A DNA stretch of 64,000 nucleotides, from assembly GCF_900105315.1 (NCBI RefSeq), contig NZ_LT629766.1, forward strand, positions 2,604,001 to 2,668,000, read 5' to 3'. Under the pieces are notes generated by a model. That model did no database searches and was not told where the DNA came from. It worked only from the letters and a program-made list of their open reading frames with translations. Origin of the DNA: Brevibacterium siliguriense. GTDB taxonomy: Bacteria > Actinomycetota > Actinomycetes > Actinomycetales > Brevibacteriaceae. Within the stretch, counting starts at the first letter, position 1. Each line of letters begins with the position of its first letter. Shown here piece after piece: positions 53,847-63,307 of the stretch. The translations under genes and the position numbers were made by a program.

Positions 53847-55055
53847 CTGTCTGCGCACCGTCCCACTCCGACACGCCGAATCCTCATTCCGGCTGAGACG
53901 TACGCCCCCGAAGTCAACGGTGCCGCGAAGTTCGCCGAGCGGCTGGCTGAGGGCCTCGCCGCCCGCGGCAATGACGTCCACGTTGCGTGCCCCTCGGCGA
54001 CCGGCAAACCCTCCGTCAGCGTCGAGAACGGGGTGACCGTTCACCGTCTCACCGCTCACAGGTGGCCGCTGCACCCGACGTGGATGATCTGCATGCCGTG
54101 GGAGACGAAGCCCGAGCTCTCACGACTCCTCGACAGCGTCCGCCCCGATGTCGTGCATACTCAGGCTCATTTCGTCATCGGCCGCTATGCGTTCTCCGAA
54201 TCGATCAGACGCGGAATCCCCGTCGTGGCCACCAACCACTTCATGCCCGACAATGTCCGCCCCTATCTCAAGGCCCCGAAGGCCGTTCTCGACGGAGGAA
54301 CCGCCATCGCCTGGTGGGACCTGCGCCGGAAGTTCCAGTCCGCCGATTTCATCACGGTACCCACACAGTTAGCCGCCGATCTGCTCACCGAAAACGGTTT
54401 CTCCTCTCCCATCCGGGCGGTGTCCTGCGGAATCGACCTGCAGCGTTTCGCTCATCTGCGTGAACTTGACTCAGCTGCGTCGCGCGCCATTCCTCCGCGT
54501 GTCCTCTTCGTCGGCCGCCTCTCCTCGGAGAAGCATGCCGCAGACATCGTCGAGGCCGTCGCGACGACCGATCCCGAACTGGGACTCGAAGCCGATATCG
54601 TCGGCGGCGGTGATCAGGAGGAACCGCTGAAGCAGCTGGCGAGCGAACTCGGCATCGCCGATCGTGTCCACGTGCTCGGGAAGATCAGCGACAAGGAACT
54701 CATTGAGGCTTACCAGCGCTGCACTTTCTTCTGCATGCCCTCGACCGCGGAACTGCAGTCCATCGCCACGTTGGAGGCGCTGGCTTCGCGCAAACCCGTG
54801 GTCCTTGCTGATGCGGTGGCCCTGCCGCACCTCGTCCGCGACGGTGTGAACGGGTACCTGTTCCCGCCGCGCGACACCGATGCGCTTGCCGATCGCTTCA
54901 CTCGCATCTGCCGGATGCCCGATGCAGAACTCGATGAGATGTCGAAGGCGTCACTCGATGTCGTGGCCAAACACGATATCGAATACACCCTCGACACCTT
55001 CGAAGCGATCTACGACGGAGTCATCCGAGACGCCACCGACTCGTCTGCGGCCTGA
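53847..55055 (+). CDS. GT4 glycosyltransferase with non-standard start
   Basis: About 402 residues. The N-terminal fold begins RRILIPAETYAPEVNGAAKFAE, then VRPDVVHTQAHFVIG, the donor-site FVGRLSSEKHAADIVEA and a PSTAELQSIATLEALASRKPVV region with the E-x7-E type catalytic/nucleotide motif. A mannosyl- or glucosyltransferase for lipids or wall glycans is likely. Between the previous gene's TGA and the conserved fold the only plausible starts are ATC (53844) or CTG (53847), the latter 10 nt after GAGGAG. The first GTG (54033) would delete the conserved N-terminal motif. Confidence 0.8.
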   Translation: MSAHRPTPTRRILIPAETYAPEVNGAAKFAERLAEGLAARGNDVHVACPSATGKPSVSVENGVTVHRLTAHRWPLHPTWMICMPWETKPELSRLLDSVRPDVVHTQAHFVIGRYAFSESIRRGIPVVATNHFMPDNVRPYLKAPKAVLDGGTAIAWWDLRRKFQSADFITVPTQLAADLLTENGFSSPIRAVSCGIDLQRFAHLRELDSAASRAIPPRVLFVGRLSSEKHAADIVEAVATTDPELGLEADIVGGGDQEEPLKQLASELGIADRVHVLGKISDKELIEAYQRCTFFCMPSTAELQSIATLEALASRKPVVLADAVALPHLVRDGVNGYLFPPRDTDALADRFTRICRMPDAELDEMSKASLDVVAKHDIEYTLDTFEAIYDGVIRDATDSSAA

Positions 55056-55104
55056 GCGCCGATCACCTTCAGGAATCGGGACGGTTTCAGCCAGCGAGGC
55101 GGTC

Positions 55105-56043
55105 TCAGGGGTCCGCGGGCGGAACGAAAACCGACGGTGCTGACGGCATCCGAGCGAAATCCACGCCGCTGACCATGTCGTCGATGGATCTCCACCGTCG
55201 ACCGTCTCCGTCGAATCCCAGCGACTGCTGCATCCAGGCGAAGACGTCCTCGACCGACCACCCGAGGCTGCGTACCTGCTGATAGGTCACCGCTCCGTCG
55301 CGTTTGGCCAACCGCTGACCGTCTTCGTTGAGGACCAGGGGAACGTGCACCCAGCCGGGTTCGGGCACGCCCAACAGCCGTGACAGATACGCCTGCCGAG
55401 GCGCCGAGGAGGCGAGGTCGTCCCCACGCAGGATCTCGTCGATTCCGCTCGCTGCGTCGTCGACGACGACGGTGAGATTGTAGGCGAAGATGCCGTCACC
55501 TCTTCGCAGCACGAGGTCGTCGACGAGGGCGTCGACCTGACCGAGCACCACGTCGTCGATGTGGTGCTCTCGGTTGTCCGCGTGCAGGCGCAGAGCCGGC
55601 TGACGGTTGTTCGCCTCGAGTCTCCGCCGTGCCGATTCTCGCTCATCCTCGCCGAGGTTGCGGCAGGTCCCAGGGTACGCCCCGGGTGGTGCGTGGGGTG
55701 CACTCGGGGCCTGGGCGATGTCCTTGCGTGAGCAGTAGCACTCGTAGACGAGACCGTCCGCCGCCAGCTTCGCAATCGCAGCCGAATACTCGCCGGTGCG
55801 TTCGGATTGGACCAGAGGCGGTTCGTCGGGCGTGACGCCGAGTTCAGCGAAGACCGATAGCTGTGATTCGGCCGAGCCGGCCTTCACCCGGTCGAGGTCC
55901 TCGATCCGCCACAGGAACCGTCGGCCCGTCTGTCGGGCACGCACATAGCTGAGCAGTCCGGAACGGATATTGCCGATATGGAGGTCCCCACTCGGGCTCG
56001 GAGCGAAACGGCCGGCTCCCGCGTCTGGGTGGGAATCGGTCAC
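55105..56043 (-). CDS. gluQ: Glutamyl-Q tRNA(Asp) synthetase
   Basis: 312 residues, a truncated GluRS without an anticodon-binding domain that glutamylates queuosine on tRNA-Asp. HIGN at residues 22-25 and RLAKRDG are the class I motifs. FAPSPSGDLHIGN is family-typical, and CYCSRKDI with a later CR gives a partial zinc site. The start overlaps the GNAT stop by 4 nt. Confidence 0.92.
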   Translation of the reverse strand: MTDSHPDAGAGRFAPSPSGDLHIGNIRSGLLSYVRARQTGRRFLWRIEDLDRVKAGSAESQLSVFAELGVTPDEPPLVQSERTGEYSAAIAKLAADGLVYECYCSRKDIAQAPSAPHAPPGAYPGTCRNLGEDERESARRRLEANNRQPALRLHADNREHHIDDVVLGQVDALVDDLVLRRGDGIFAYNLTVVVDDAASGIDEILRGDDLASSAPRQAYLSRLLGVPEPGWVHVPLVLNEDGQRLAKRDGAVTYQQVRSLGWSVEDVFAWMQQSLGFDGDGRRWRSIDDMVSGVDFARMPSAPSVFVPPADP

Positions 56044-56360
56044 TGATGGGCCACGAGATCGCCGTACTGCGGGAACCGCTCTAGGTAGTCCTGCACGTAG
56101 GTACAGGTCGGCACGATGGACGCTCCGTCTGCTCGGATGAGGTCGAGCACTTGAGTGACGAGTGTGCGGGCGAAGCCTCGTCGGGAGAAGCCTTCGGAGA
56201 TGATCGTGTGCTGCAGTTCCAAGGTGCGGCCATCGATGACCTGGTAGGCGAGGAACCCGATGAACTCCCCCGGGGTCTCATCGGTGAACAGTTCGTACCG
56301 CTCGCGGTCGGTGTTCTTCACCACTCGGACCGGTGTGGGGCTGAGTTGAGGCTGTGGCAT
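56040..56360 (-). CDS. Small GNAT-type N-acetyltransferase (YjdJ-like)
   Basis: 106 residues. RYELFTDETPGEFIGFLAYQVIDGRTLELQHTIISEGFSRRGFARTLVTQVLDLIRADG is the compact COG2388 acetyltransferase core, with the RRGFA acyl-CoA loop. Substrate unknown. First gene of a two-gene unit with gluQ. Confidence 0.85.
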   Translation of the reverse strand: MPQPQLSPTPVRVVKNTDRERYELFTDETPGEFIGFLAYQVIDGRTLELQHTIISEGFSRRGFARTLVTQVLDLIRADGASIVPTCTYVQDYLERFPQYGDLVAHQ

Positions 56361-56408
56361 TGATGCACTCCTTCATTGCCGACTCCTATGTGAACGATAC
56401 CTGGTCGA

Positions 56409-56440
56409 GCAGGTCCCGGTCGGCATCGACCGGGACCTGC
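56409..56440 (-). terminator. gluD terminator
   Basis: GCAGGTCCCGGTCG-GCAT-CGACCGGGACCTGC, a perfect 14-bp stem 15 nt past the gluD stop on the minus strand. Confidence 0.8.
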
Positions 56441-56455
56441 CACGTACCGCGGGAT

Positions 56456-57298
56456 TCAGTCGACGATGGCCGTCGTCAGGCCTTCCGTCTCGGTGTCGGC
56501 GGTCGTCTTGCGCTGGAGTCGGGACTCGAGCCAGCGAGCGAACCCGGCGACGATCATATTGATGATGATGAACAGGGCGGCACCGACGATGAACGTCGGC
56601 AGCAGGTTGTTGTACTCCCGGCCGATGAGATTCACCTGGTACAGCAGATCCTGATACGTGACGATGAATCCCAGAGCCGAGTCCTTCAGCAGCACGACGA
56701 TCTGGGCGATGATCGTCGGCATCATCGCTCGCAGCGCTTGCGGCATGAGCACCAGACTCATCACCTGCCCCGGTCGCAGCCCGATCGCCATGGCTGCTTC
56801 ACGCTGTCCGGTGGGGACTGCGAGGATGCCGGCGCGGATGATCTCGGCCAGCACCATGCCGTTGTAGAGGGTCAGGCCGAAGACGACCGACCAGAAGGGG
56901 CCGATCTCATTGCCGAAGAGGAGGAACATTGCGAAGATGAGCAGCAGCACGGGCACACCGCGGAAGAATTCGAGGATGATTGTTCCGGGCACGGAGACGA
57001 CTCTCTTGCTCGAGAGCCGCAGGAGGGCGAAGACCACGCCCACCACCATCGCGAGGACCGATGCCACGACTGCGACCTTCAGGGTGGCCAACATGCCTTG
57101 GAGCAGCACCATCTGGATCTGCGCGAAGGTGAACGGATACCACTTATCGGGTTCGAGCTGACCGGCGTCGGCGAACTTCCAGATCACGAAGGCGACCAGC
57201 GCCAACAGCACGATCAGGGAGGCGATCGAGAGGATGATGTTGTTCCGGCGCGATTTAGGGCCCGGTTCGTCGAACAGCACTTGCGTCGGTGCGCTCAT
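56456..57298 (-). CDS. gluD: Glutamate ABC transporter permease GluD
   Basis: 280 residues with about 5-6 membrane segments. The cytoplasmic coupling motif is EAAMAIGLRPGQVMSLVLMPQALR. An extended cytoplasmic tail (SRLQRKTTADTETEG) follows. The start overlaps the gluC stop by 4 nt. Together with GluC it forms the membrane channel of a glutamate or related amino acid importer. Confidence 0.92.
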   Translation of the reverse strand: MSAPTQVLFDEPGPKSRRNNIILSIASLIVLLALVAFVIWKFADAGQLEPDKWYPFTFAQIQMVLLQGMLATLKVAVVASVLAMVVGVVFALLRLSSKRVVSVPGTIILEFFRGVPVLLLIFAMFLLFGNEIGPFWSVVFGLTLYNGMVLAEIIRAGILAVPTGQREAAMAIGLRPGQVMSLVLMPQALRAMMPTIIAQIVVLLKDSALGFIVTYQDLLYQVNLIGREYNNLLPTFIVGAALFIIINMIVAGFARWLESRLQRKTTADTETEGLTTAIVD

Positions 57299-57957
57299 CG
57301 CAGAATCACCAGCTTCTTCTCCAGGTAGTCGAAGACACGGCCGAGCAGCAGAGCCAGGATCAGATAGGCCAATGCGGTGCCGAACAGAATCGGGATGACG
57401 AGGTCACCGCGGATTTCGATGGCATTGCGCATCGCGGAGATCAGCTCTCGGTTGTTGAACGCCGAAGCGATCGAGGTGTTCTTGAGCATAGCGATGATCA
57501 CACTGCCCAGGGGCGGGATGACCGTTCGGAAGGCCTGCGGCAGAACCACTTCGCTCAAGGTCTGTCCGAAGCTCAGGCCCACTGCGCGCGCGGCTTCGGC
57601 CTGTCCGACGGGAATCGTCGAGATCCCCGACTTCAGCGTCTCCGCAACGAAGCACGCGGTGTAGGCGATAAGAGCGATCGTGGCGTAGACGAAGGAGTTG
57701 AACGAACTCGTCGACCCGAATCGGATGTCGAGGAACGGCAGTCCGAATGCACAGAAGAACATCACGAGCGTCAGCGGAGTGTTCCGGACGACGTTGATGT
57801 ACGTCGACGCGGCGATGCGCAGCACCGGGGTCGGTGAGACCCGCATGGCGGCGAGTACCGTACCGAGGATCATCGATCCGATCAGGGCGACGGTGAAGAG
57901 TCTGATCGTTCCCCACGCGCCGGAGAGGAACATCTGGAGAAGCTCCAGGAAATCCAT
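57295..57957 (-). CDS. gluC: Glutamate ABC transporter permease GluC
   Basis: 220 residues, about 5 membrane segments, with the coupling loop EAARAVGLSFGQTLSEVVLPQAFR of the His/Glu permease group. It pairs with GluD and contacts GluA. A strong hairpin lies between gluB and this gene. Confidence 0.92.
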   Translation of the reverse strand: MDFLELLQMFLSGAWGTIRLFTVALIGSMILGTVLAAMRVSPTPVLRIAASTYINVVRNTPLTLVMFFCAFGLPFLDIRFGSTSSFNSFVYATIALIAYTACFVAETLKSGISTIPVGQAEAARAVGLSFGQTLSEVVLPQAFRTVIPPLGSVIIAMLKNTSIASAFNNRELISAMRNAIEIRGDLVIPILFGTALAYLILALLLGRVFDYLEKKLVILR

Positions 57958-57973
57958 GGCAGATTCCTTAATC

Positions 57974-58007
57974 GATGCGAGGGCACCGCAGCCGGTGCCC
58001 TCGCATC
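57974..58007 (-). promoter_or_regulatory. Intercistronic hairpin gluB-gluC
   Basis: GATGCGAGGGCACCG-CAGC-CGGTGCCCTCGCATC, a perfect 15-bp stem between gluB and gluC with no T-run. It probably protects gluB mRNA or reduces read-through. Confidence 0.8.
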
Positions 58008-58027
58008 ATGTCAATCTGTGGACTGGG

Positions 58028-58927
58028 TCAGTAGCGGTCGACCTTGGGCATGTCGACACCATCGGTGGATCCGAGTGTGTATTCGAATGCCTTCTTCCAA
58101 TCGCCGTTGTCCATGCCCTTTTCCAGAGCATCGTTGACTGCGTCCCGCAGAGCCTTGTCGTCCTTGGGCAGACCGACGCCGTATGGCTCTTCGGTGAATG
58201 GCTTGCCGACGACCTTGAATTCGCCTTCGTACTGCTTGGCGTAGCCGCGCAGAATCGCGTCGTCGGTGGTCACCGCATCGACGGAGCCCGACTGCAGGTC
58301 GGTGACGCACTTCGAATATGCGTCATACGTGACGAGTTCGGCCTTCTTGTACTTGTCCTTGATGTTCTGCGCAGGAGTCGAACCGTCGACGGAGCAGACC
58401 TTCTTGCCATCGAGGTCCTCGGGACCGGCGATGTCCGAATCGGCCGCCACGAGGAGGTCCTGACCTGCCACGTAGTAGGGACCGGCGAAATCGACGACTT
58501 TCTTGCGCTCATCGTTGATCGTGTAGGTGGCCACGATCATGTCGACGTTGCCCTGCTGCAGGAAGGGCTCACGGTTGGCCGAGACGGTCTCCGTGTACTT
58601 GATCTGGTCGGGCTTGAAGCCGAGCTGCGCGGCGACCATCTTCGCGATCTCGATATCGAAGCCCTCGGGCTCCTTCGACCCGGCAGAGACGTTTCCGAGT
58701 CCCGGCTGGTCCTTCTTCACGCCGATCGTGATCTCACCGGCGTCTTTAGCGGCCTTCCAGGTCTTCGAATCGGCGATGTCCGCGCTTTCGTTGACCTTGT
58801 ATTCGGGGGCTTCCGCCTTGGCTCCGTCGCCGTCGGCAGGTGCGTCCGGGGTTCCGCCCTGGCCGCAGCCGCTGAGTGCCAGCATCCCGATGGCCACCGA
58901 GGCGACCGCCAGTCTGAGCTTCTTCAT
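58028..58927 (-). CDS. gluB: Glutamate-binding lipoprotein GluB
   Basis: 299 residues. The signal peptide ends in the lipobox LSGC with lipidated C21. The mature part is a family 3 solute-binding fold (TIGVKKDQPGLGNVSAGSKEPEGFDIEIAKMVAAQLG, AGQDLLVA). An acidic low-complexity linker follows the lipid anchor. It delivers substrate to GluC/GluD. Confidence 0.93.
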   Translation of the reverse strand: MKKLRLAVASVAIGMLALSGCGQGGTPDAPADGDGAKAEAPEYKVNESADIADSKTWKAAKDAGEITIGVKKDQPGLGNVSAGSKEPEGFDIEIAKMVAAQLGFKPDQIKYTETVSANREPFLQQGNVDMIVATYTINDERKKVVDFAGPYYVAGQDLLVAADSDIAGPEDLDGKKVCSVDGSTPAQNIKDKYKKAELVTYDAYSKCVTDLQSGSVDAVTTDDAILRGYAKQYEGEFKVVGKPFTEEPYGVGLPKDDKALRDAVNDALEKGMDNGDWKKAFEYTLGSTDGVDMPKVDRY

Positions 58928-58972
58928 GGTCTCTCCTTGTGAGTGAGTTGGTGCTGTGTGAAAGCGGTGGTT

Positions 58973-59722
58973 TCAGTTGGTCAGGATCTTCGAGAGGAAG
59001 TCCTTGGCTCGGCTGCTCTGGGGATTCGTGAAGAACTCCTCAGGGCCGGCGACTTCGACGATCTCCCCGTCGGCCATGAACACCACACGGTGGGCGGCCT
59101 TGCGAGCGAAGCCCATCTCATGTGTGACCACGACCATTGTCATGCCCTCTTCGGCGAGTCCGACCATGACATCGAGGACTTCGTTGATCATCTCCGGATC
59201 CAATGCCGAGGTGGGCTCGTCGAAGAGCATCACCTTCGGCTTCATCGCCAGAGACCGGGCGATCGCAACACGCTGTTGCTGACCGCCGGAGAGCTGCGCC
59301 GGGTACTTGTCGGCCTGGTGGGCGACGCCGACGCGTTCGAGCAGGGCCATCGCCTGCTTGTCCGCTTCGGCCTTCGGCGTTTTGCGGACCTTGATCGGTC
59401 CCAGCGTGACGTTCTCGAGGATCGTCTTGTGGGCGAAGAGGTTGAAGGACTGAAACACCATGCCGACGTCGGAGCGCAGCTGCGCCAGAGCAGCACCCTC
59501 GGCGGGCAGCTCCTTGCCGTCGATGGTGATGGTGCCGGAGGTGATGGTCTCCAGCCGGTTGATCGTCCGGCACAGGGTCGACTTGCCCGAACCAGACGGG
59601 CCGATGACGACGACGACCTCGCGTTCGGCGATATCGAGATTGACGTTCTTCAGCGCGTGGAAGTCACCGTAGTGCTTCTCGACGCTGCTCAAGGACACCA
59701 GTGGTGGTGATTCAGCTCTCAT
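58973..59722 (-). CDS. gluA: Glutamate ABC transporter ATPase GluA
   Basis: 249 residues. Walker [10 protein letters not shown] (41-49), signature LSGGQQQR, Walker [13 protein letters not shown] and the H-loop in VVTHEMGFA are intact. The ATG at 59722 is chosen; an upstream in-frame start would lie before the promoter. TAGGAT at 59731-59736 is a likely -10 box, leaving almost no leader. First gene of gluABCD, the Corynebacterium order. Confidence 0.94.
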   Translation of the reverse strand: MRAESPPLVSLSSVEKHYGDFHALKNVNLDIAEREVVVVIGPSGSGKSTLCRTINRLETITSGTITIDGKELPAEGAALAQLRSDVGMVFQSFNLFAHKTILENVTLGPIKVRKTPKAEADKQAMALLERVGVAHQADKYPAQLSGGQQQRVAIARSLAMKPKVMLFDEPTSALDPEMINEVLDVMVGLAEEGMTMVVVTHEMGFARKAAHRVVFMADGEIVEVAGPEEFFTNPQSSRAKDFLSKILTN

Positions 59723-59730
59723 ATGTTGAA

Positions 59731-59736
59731 ATCCTA
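59731..59736 (-). promoter_or_regulatory. -10 box of gluABCD (near-leaderless)
   Basis: TAGGAT on the minus strand ends 8 nt before the gluA ATG, and no ribosome-binding site lies between them. No convincing -35 hexamer is seen. Confidence 0.45.
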
Positions 59737-59848
59737 GTGAATATGGGCAGGCAGAAGAACGGCTCACCCGGGGCAGACAGAACTGCAACCGACTTGTGAC
59801 CTCGGACACGACCCGACTGCAGTTCCTGCCGGGGCGCGCCCTTCGCGC

Positions 59849-61540
59849 TCAGGCGCCGGCCGAGTGAGCCAGCTTCTCGCCTTCTTCGCGCAACTCGACT
59901 TTGCGGATCTTGCCCGACACGGTCATCGGGAACGACTCACGGACTTCGACATAGCGGGGGATCTTGAAGTGAGCGAGCTTGCCGGAGCAGAACTCACGCA
60001 CCTCCTCGGCGGAGAGTGAGTCGAATCCGTCCTTGAGGATCACCCAGGCCATGAGCTCTTCGCCGTACTTCTCGTCGGAGACGCCGACTACCTGGACGTC
60101 GCGGATCGCGGGATGGTGATAGAGGAACTCCTCGACCTCTCGCGGGTAGACGTTCTCTCCGCCTCGGATGACCATGTCTTTGATCCGTCCGGAGATGTCG
60201 ACGTATCCGTCATCATCCATGATCGCCAGGTCGCCGGTGTGGATCCACCGGGCCGAGTCGATGGTCTCCGCAGTCTTGTCAGGCTGATTCCAGTAACCGA
60301 GCATGACGGCGTATCCGCGAGTGCAGAATTCGCCCTTCTGACCGCGCGGCACAGCTTGGCCCGTGACGGGGTCGGCGATCTTGATCTCCAGATGGGGCAT
60401 GACTCGCCCCACGGTCTCGGTGCGTTTCTGCAGTGAGTCATCCACACGGGTCATCATCGACACGGGTGCGGTCTCCGTCATTCCGTAGCAGATGGCGACC
60501 TCGGACATGTTCATATCGTCGATGACTCGGCGCATCGTGTTGACCGGGCAGGGTGATCCCGCCATGACACCGGTGCGCAGAGTGGAGAAATCGAACTCGG
60601 AGAATCGGGGATGCTCGAGTTCGGCGATGAACATCGTCGGCACTCCGTAAAGGGAGGTGGCCTTCTCCTCAGCCACTGCCGCCATCGTCGCCACCGGGTC
60701 GAAGGCCGGTGCCGGCAGCACGACCGCGGCGCCGTGGCTGAGCGCGGCGAGGTTGCCGATGACCATTCCGAAGCAGTGGTAGTACGGCACGGGAACGACC
60801 ACGATGTCGGCGGGTGCGTAGGAGAGCATCTCGCCGATGAAGAAGCCGTTGTTGAGGATGTTGTGGTGGCTGAGCGTCACCCCCTTGGGGAATCCGGTTG
60901 TGCCTGAGGTGTACTGGATGTTGATCGGATCGTCGGCAGAGAGATCGTCGATGACCTGCTGCAGCCGCACCGCGTACTTCGCTGCAGTGTCTTCGAGCAT
61001 CTCACGCCCCTGCCCGATGAGGTGGGCGAAGGACTCGCGCTCGCCCACTGTGACGCCGCCGATGAGATCGTCGGAGACGGTGTCGAGGAAGACGAGGTCG
61101 AGGGCCGGGACCTTGGCGGCCACCTCCGTGGCGATGGCGTGGAAGTCCGAGTGCGGAGGAGCGACGATCTGCGAGATCAGCAGGCTCATTCCGGACTGTT
61201 CGACGACGAACTCGAGTTCGTGGCTGCGGTAGGCGGGATTGACGTTGACGAGGATCGCCCCGATCTTCGCCGTGGCGTACTGGACGAGCGCCCATTCCCC
61301 GACGTTCTGCGCCCAGATTCCGACCCGGTCGCCCTTCTTCACCCCCCGTTCGAGGAGACCGATGGCCAGCGCGTCGGTATCACGATCGAAGTCGGAGTAG
61401 GTCCACCGCCGGTTCGAATGCCGGTCGACCAATGCCAGCGCTTCGGGATTCTTCGCTGCTGTGCGTTTGATGTGCTCGGCGATGGTGATCCCGAGCAGCG
61501 GTTCTGTCGATGTTCCCGACGAGTAGGACAATTCGGACAC
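59849..61540 (-). CDS. Fatty acyl-CoA synthetase (AMP-forming)
   Basis: 563 residues. Phosphate loop NIQYTSGTTGFPKGVTLSH, adenine motif GMTETAPVSMM, hinge GRIKDMVIRGGENVYPREVEEF and catalytic lysine in MTVSGKIRKVELRE. Activates a carboxylic acid to its CoA ester, likely medium or long chain. Distinct in sequence from the synthetase at 28.4 kb. It stands alone between the glu and mod operons. Confidence 0.9.
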   Translation of the reverse strand: MSELSYSSGTSTEPLLGITIAEHIKRTAAKNPEALALVDRHSNRRWTYSDFDRDTDALAIGLLERGVKKGDRVGIWAQNVGEWALVQYATAKIGAILVNVNPAYRSHELEFVVEQSGMSLLISQIVAPPHSDFHAIATEVAAKVPALDLVFLDTVSDDLIGGVTVGERESFAHLIGQGREMLEDTAAKYAVRLQQVIDDLSADDPINIQYTSGTTGFPKGVTLSHHNILNNGFFIGEMLSYAPADIVVVPVPYYHCFGMVIGNLAALSHGAAVVLPAPAFDPVATMAAVAEEKATSLYGVPTMFIAELEHPRFSEFDFSTLRTGVMAGSPCPVNTMRRVIDDMNMSEVAICYGMTETAPVSMMTRVDDSLQKRTETVGRVMPHLEIKIADPVTGQAVPRGQKGEFCTRGYAVMLGYWNQPDKTAETIDSARWIHTGDLAIMDDDGYVDISGRIKDMVIRGGENVYPREVEEFLYHHPAIRDVQVVGVSDEKYGEELMAWVILKDGFDSLSAEEVREFCSGKLAHFKIPRYVEVRESFPMTVSGKIRKVELREEGEKLAHSAGA

Positions 61541-61568
61541 TGCGGTGTGCTCCCTTGCAAGTCGATCT

Positions 61569-63305
61569 TCATTGTGACTGATTGCACATTATTCCGTCCC
61601 GGTCCCGCATGCAAAAGCTGGTGAGGAATTCGGCGCCCTCACCTGTGGCTTCGGGGTCGACCTGACCAATAGGAGCGGAGTAGGCAACTGCCCCGTTCTC
61701 CACCAGGACAAGGGAATCGGCCAGGGCCGTGACGTCATCGACGTCATGGGTGATCAGCAGCGCGCTGCGCCCTTGGAGCAACTGGGCCAGCACCTGCCTG
61801 GTCTTGACCGCCACGTCCACATCGAGTGCGGCCAGCGGCTCGTCGAGCAGCAGCAGCTTCGGTTCGACGACGAGTGCACGAGCCAAAGCGATGCGAGCCG
61901 CCTGGCCGCCGGAGACGGCGTCGGGCCTGCGGTTCGCGCACTGTCCCACGCCAAGGCGGTCGAGCATCGCCTGTGCCTGTTCATGTGCGCAGCGGCGAGT
62001 GGAACCGTGGGCTCGCAGACCGAAGCTGACATTGTCGATGACGTTGAGATGCGGAAACAGGAGGGGATTCTGCGCGAGGTGGACGATTCCGCGGTCGTGG
62101 ATGGGCGGCCACAGGCCGGCCGCGATGTCGAACACCGTGTCCTGCCCGATTCGCAGTCGTCCCGAATCGGGTGTGAGAGCGCCGGTGAGCACGTGGAACA
62201 GAGTGGACTTTCCGGCCCCGTTGCGGCCGATGATCGCTGTGGTCCCGGGCAGGCCGGACGTGAGATCCAGCTCGATTCCGCGGGCTTTCAGCCGGACTTC
62301 GGCGCTGATTTCCGCCGTCGACTTCATGTGGTCCTGGGACCGTGGCTCGGGGTTCGACTCTCCCCCACGGCTTCGCGCGGTGTCGGCGGAGTGCAGAGCC
62401 GCCTCGGTGGGGGTGGGTGTCGAGGTGGTGTGTGAGGATTTCAGCTCAGGAGCGTGCGGGGACCGGTAGGCCAGGATGATGATGAGGACGGCGATGATGA
62501 TGAGCAGGAGCGAGAGACCGATGGCAGCCTGCGGGTCGGATTCGCGCACAAGGTAGATCTGCAGAGGCATCGTCCGGGTGACACCGGACAGCGATCCGGC
62601 GAAGGTCAGCGTCGCCCCGAACTCACCGAGTGAGCGTGCGAAGCACAGGACGGCTCCTGTGATGATTCCGTGCCTGAGCAGCGGCAGGGTGACCGTGAAG
62701 AACACGCGGTTGGGTTTCGCACCGAGCTCGGCGGCGGTGAGCTCATAGCGACGGCCGAGCCCCGCGGTCGCGGTCTCGACGGACATGACCATGAACGGCA
62801 GGGATACGAAGACCTGTGCCATGATCACCGCCGAGGTGGTGTAGGCAAGGCTGAGGCCCGCCGATTCGAGTCCCCCGCCGAGGATCGCCGACCGACCCCA
62901 GGTGTAGAGCAGGGCGAGGCCGCTGACCACCGGCGGAAGTACGAGGGGAAGCAGGATGAGGGTGCGCACGATGCGCTGACCGGGGAACGCCCGGGTGGCG
63001 AGCAGGTGCCCGAGGGGAAAGCCGATGAGGACGCTGATGAGCGCCGATGTAACCGAGGTCAGCAGGGACAACTGCATCGCCAAACGGGATTCCTCGGCGG
63101 TGATCACAGTGAGCAGGCTCTGCGGGTCGACTCGGGTGAGCATGCCGATGATCGGCAGGAGCAGGAACACAATCCCGATGAAGGCGGGCAGCCACAGCCA
63201 GCCGGGAATCAGGGAATCCGTTCGGCGTCGCCTCGGCGGCCGGTGCGGAGAGGTCGCCTGCCGGGTCGGGGTCGCCTCAGGGCGAGTTGGGGACGGTGCG
63301 GGCAT
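61569..63305 (-). CDS. modBC: Fused molybdate ABC transporter ModB-ModC
   Basis: 578 residues. Residues 35-285 form a ModB permease with the coupling motif ELGAKPNRVFFTVTLPLL (193-210) and FARSLGEFGATLTFAG. A charged linker (285-335) leads to a ModC ATPase: Walker A at 360-368 (GRNGAGKST), signature SGGQ 465-468, Walker B LLLLDEP 484-490, H520. It ends about 50 residues after the H-loop, so the molybdate-binding TOBE domain of classical ModC is absent. It begins 2 nt after the modA stop. Confidence 0.92.
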   Translation of the reverse strand: MPAPSPTRPEATPTRQATSPHRPPRRRRTDSLIPGWLWLPAFIGIVFLLLPIIGMLTRVDPQSLLTVITAEESRLAMQLSLLTSVTSALISVLIGFPLGHLLATRAFPGQRIVRTLILLPLVLPPVVSGLALLYTWGRSAILGGGLESAGLSLAYTTSAVIMAQVFVSLPFMVMSVETATAGLGRRYELTAAELGAKPNRVFFTVTLPLLRHGIITGAVLCFARSLGEFGATLTFAGSLSGVTRTMPLQIYLVRESDPQAAIGLSLLLIIIAVLIIILAYRSPHAPELKSSHTTSTPTPTEAALHSADTARSRGGESNPEPRSQDHMKSTAEISAEVRLKARGIELDLTSGLPGTTAIIGRNGAGKSTLFHVLTGALTPDSGRLRIGQDTVFDIAAGLWPPIHDRGIVHLAQNPLLFPHLNVIDNVSFGLRAHGSTRRCAHEQAQAMLDRLGVGQCANRRPDAVSGGQAARIALARALVVEPKLLLLDEPLAALDVDVAVKTRQVLAQLLQGRSALLITHDVDDVTALADSLVLVENGAVAYSAPIGQVDPEATGEGAEFLTSFCMRDRDGIMCNQSQ

Positions 63306-63307
63306 GG

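Noticed and set aside
54033..54035. GTG as start of the glycosyltransferase
   Set aside because: It would remove the conserved N-terminal nucleotide-sugar fold motif.
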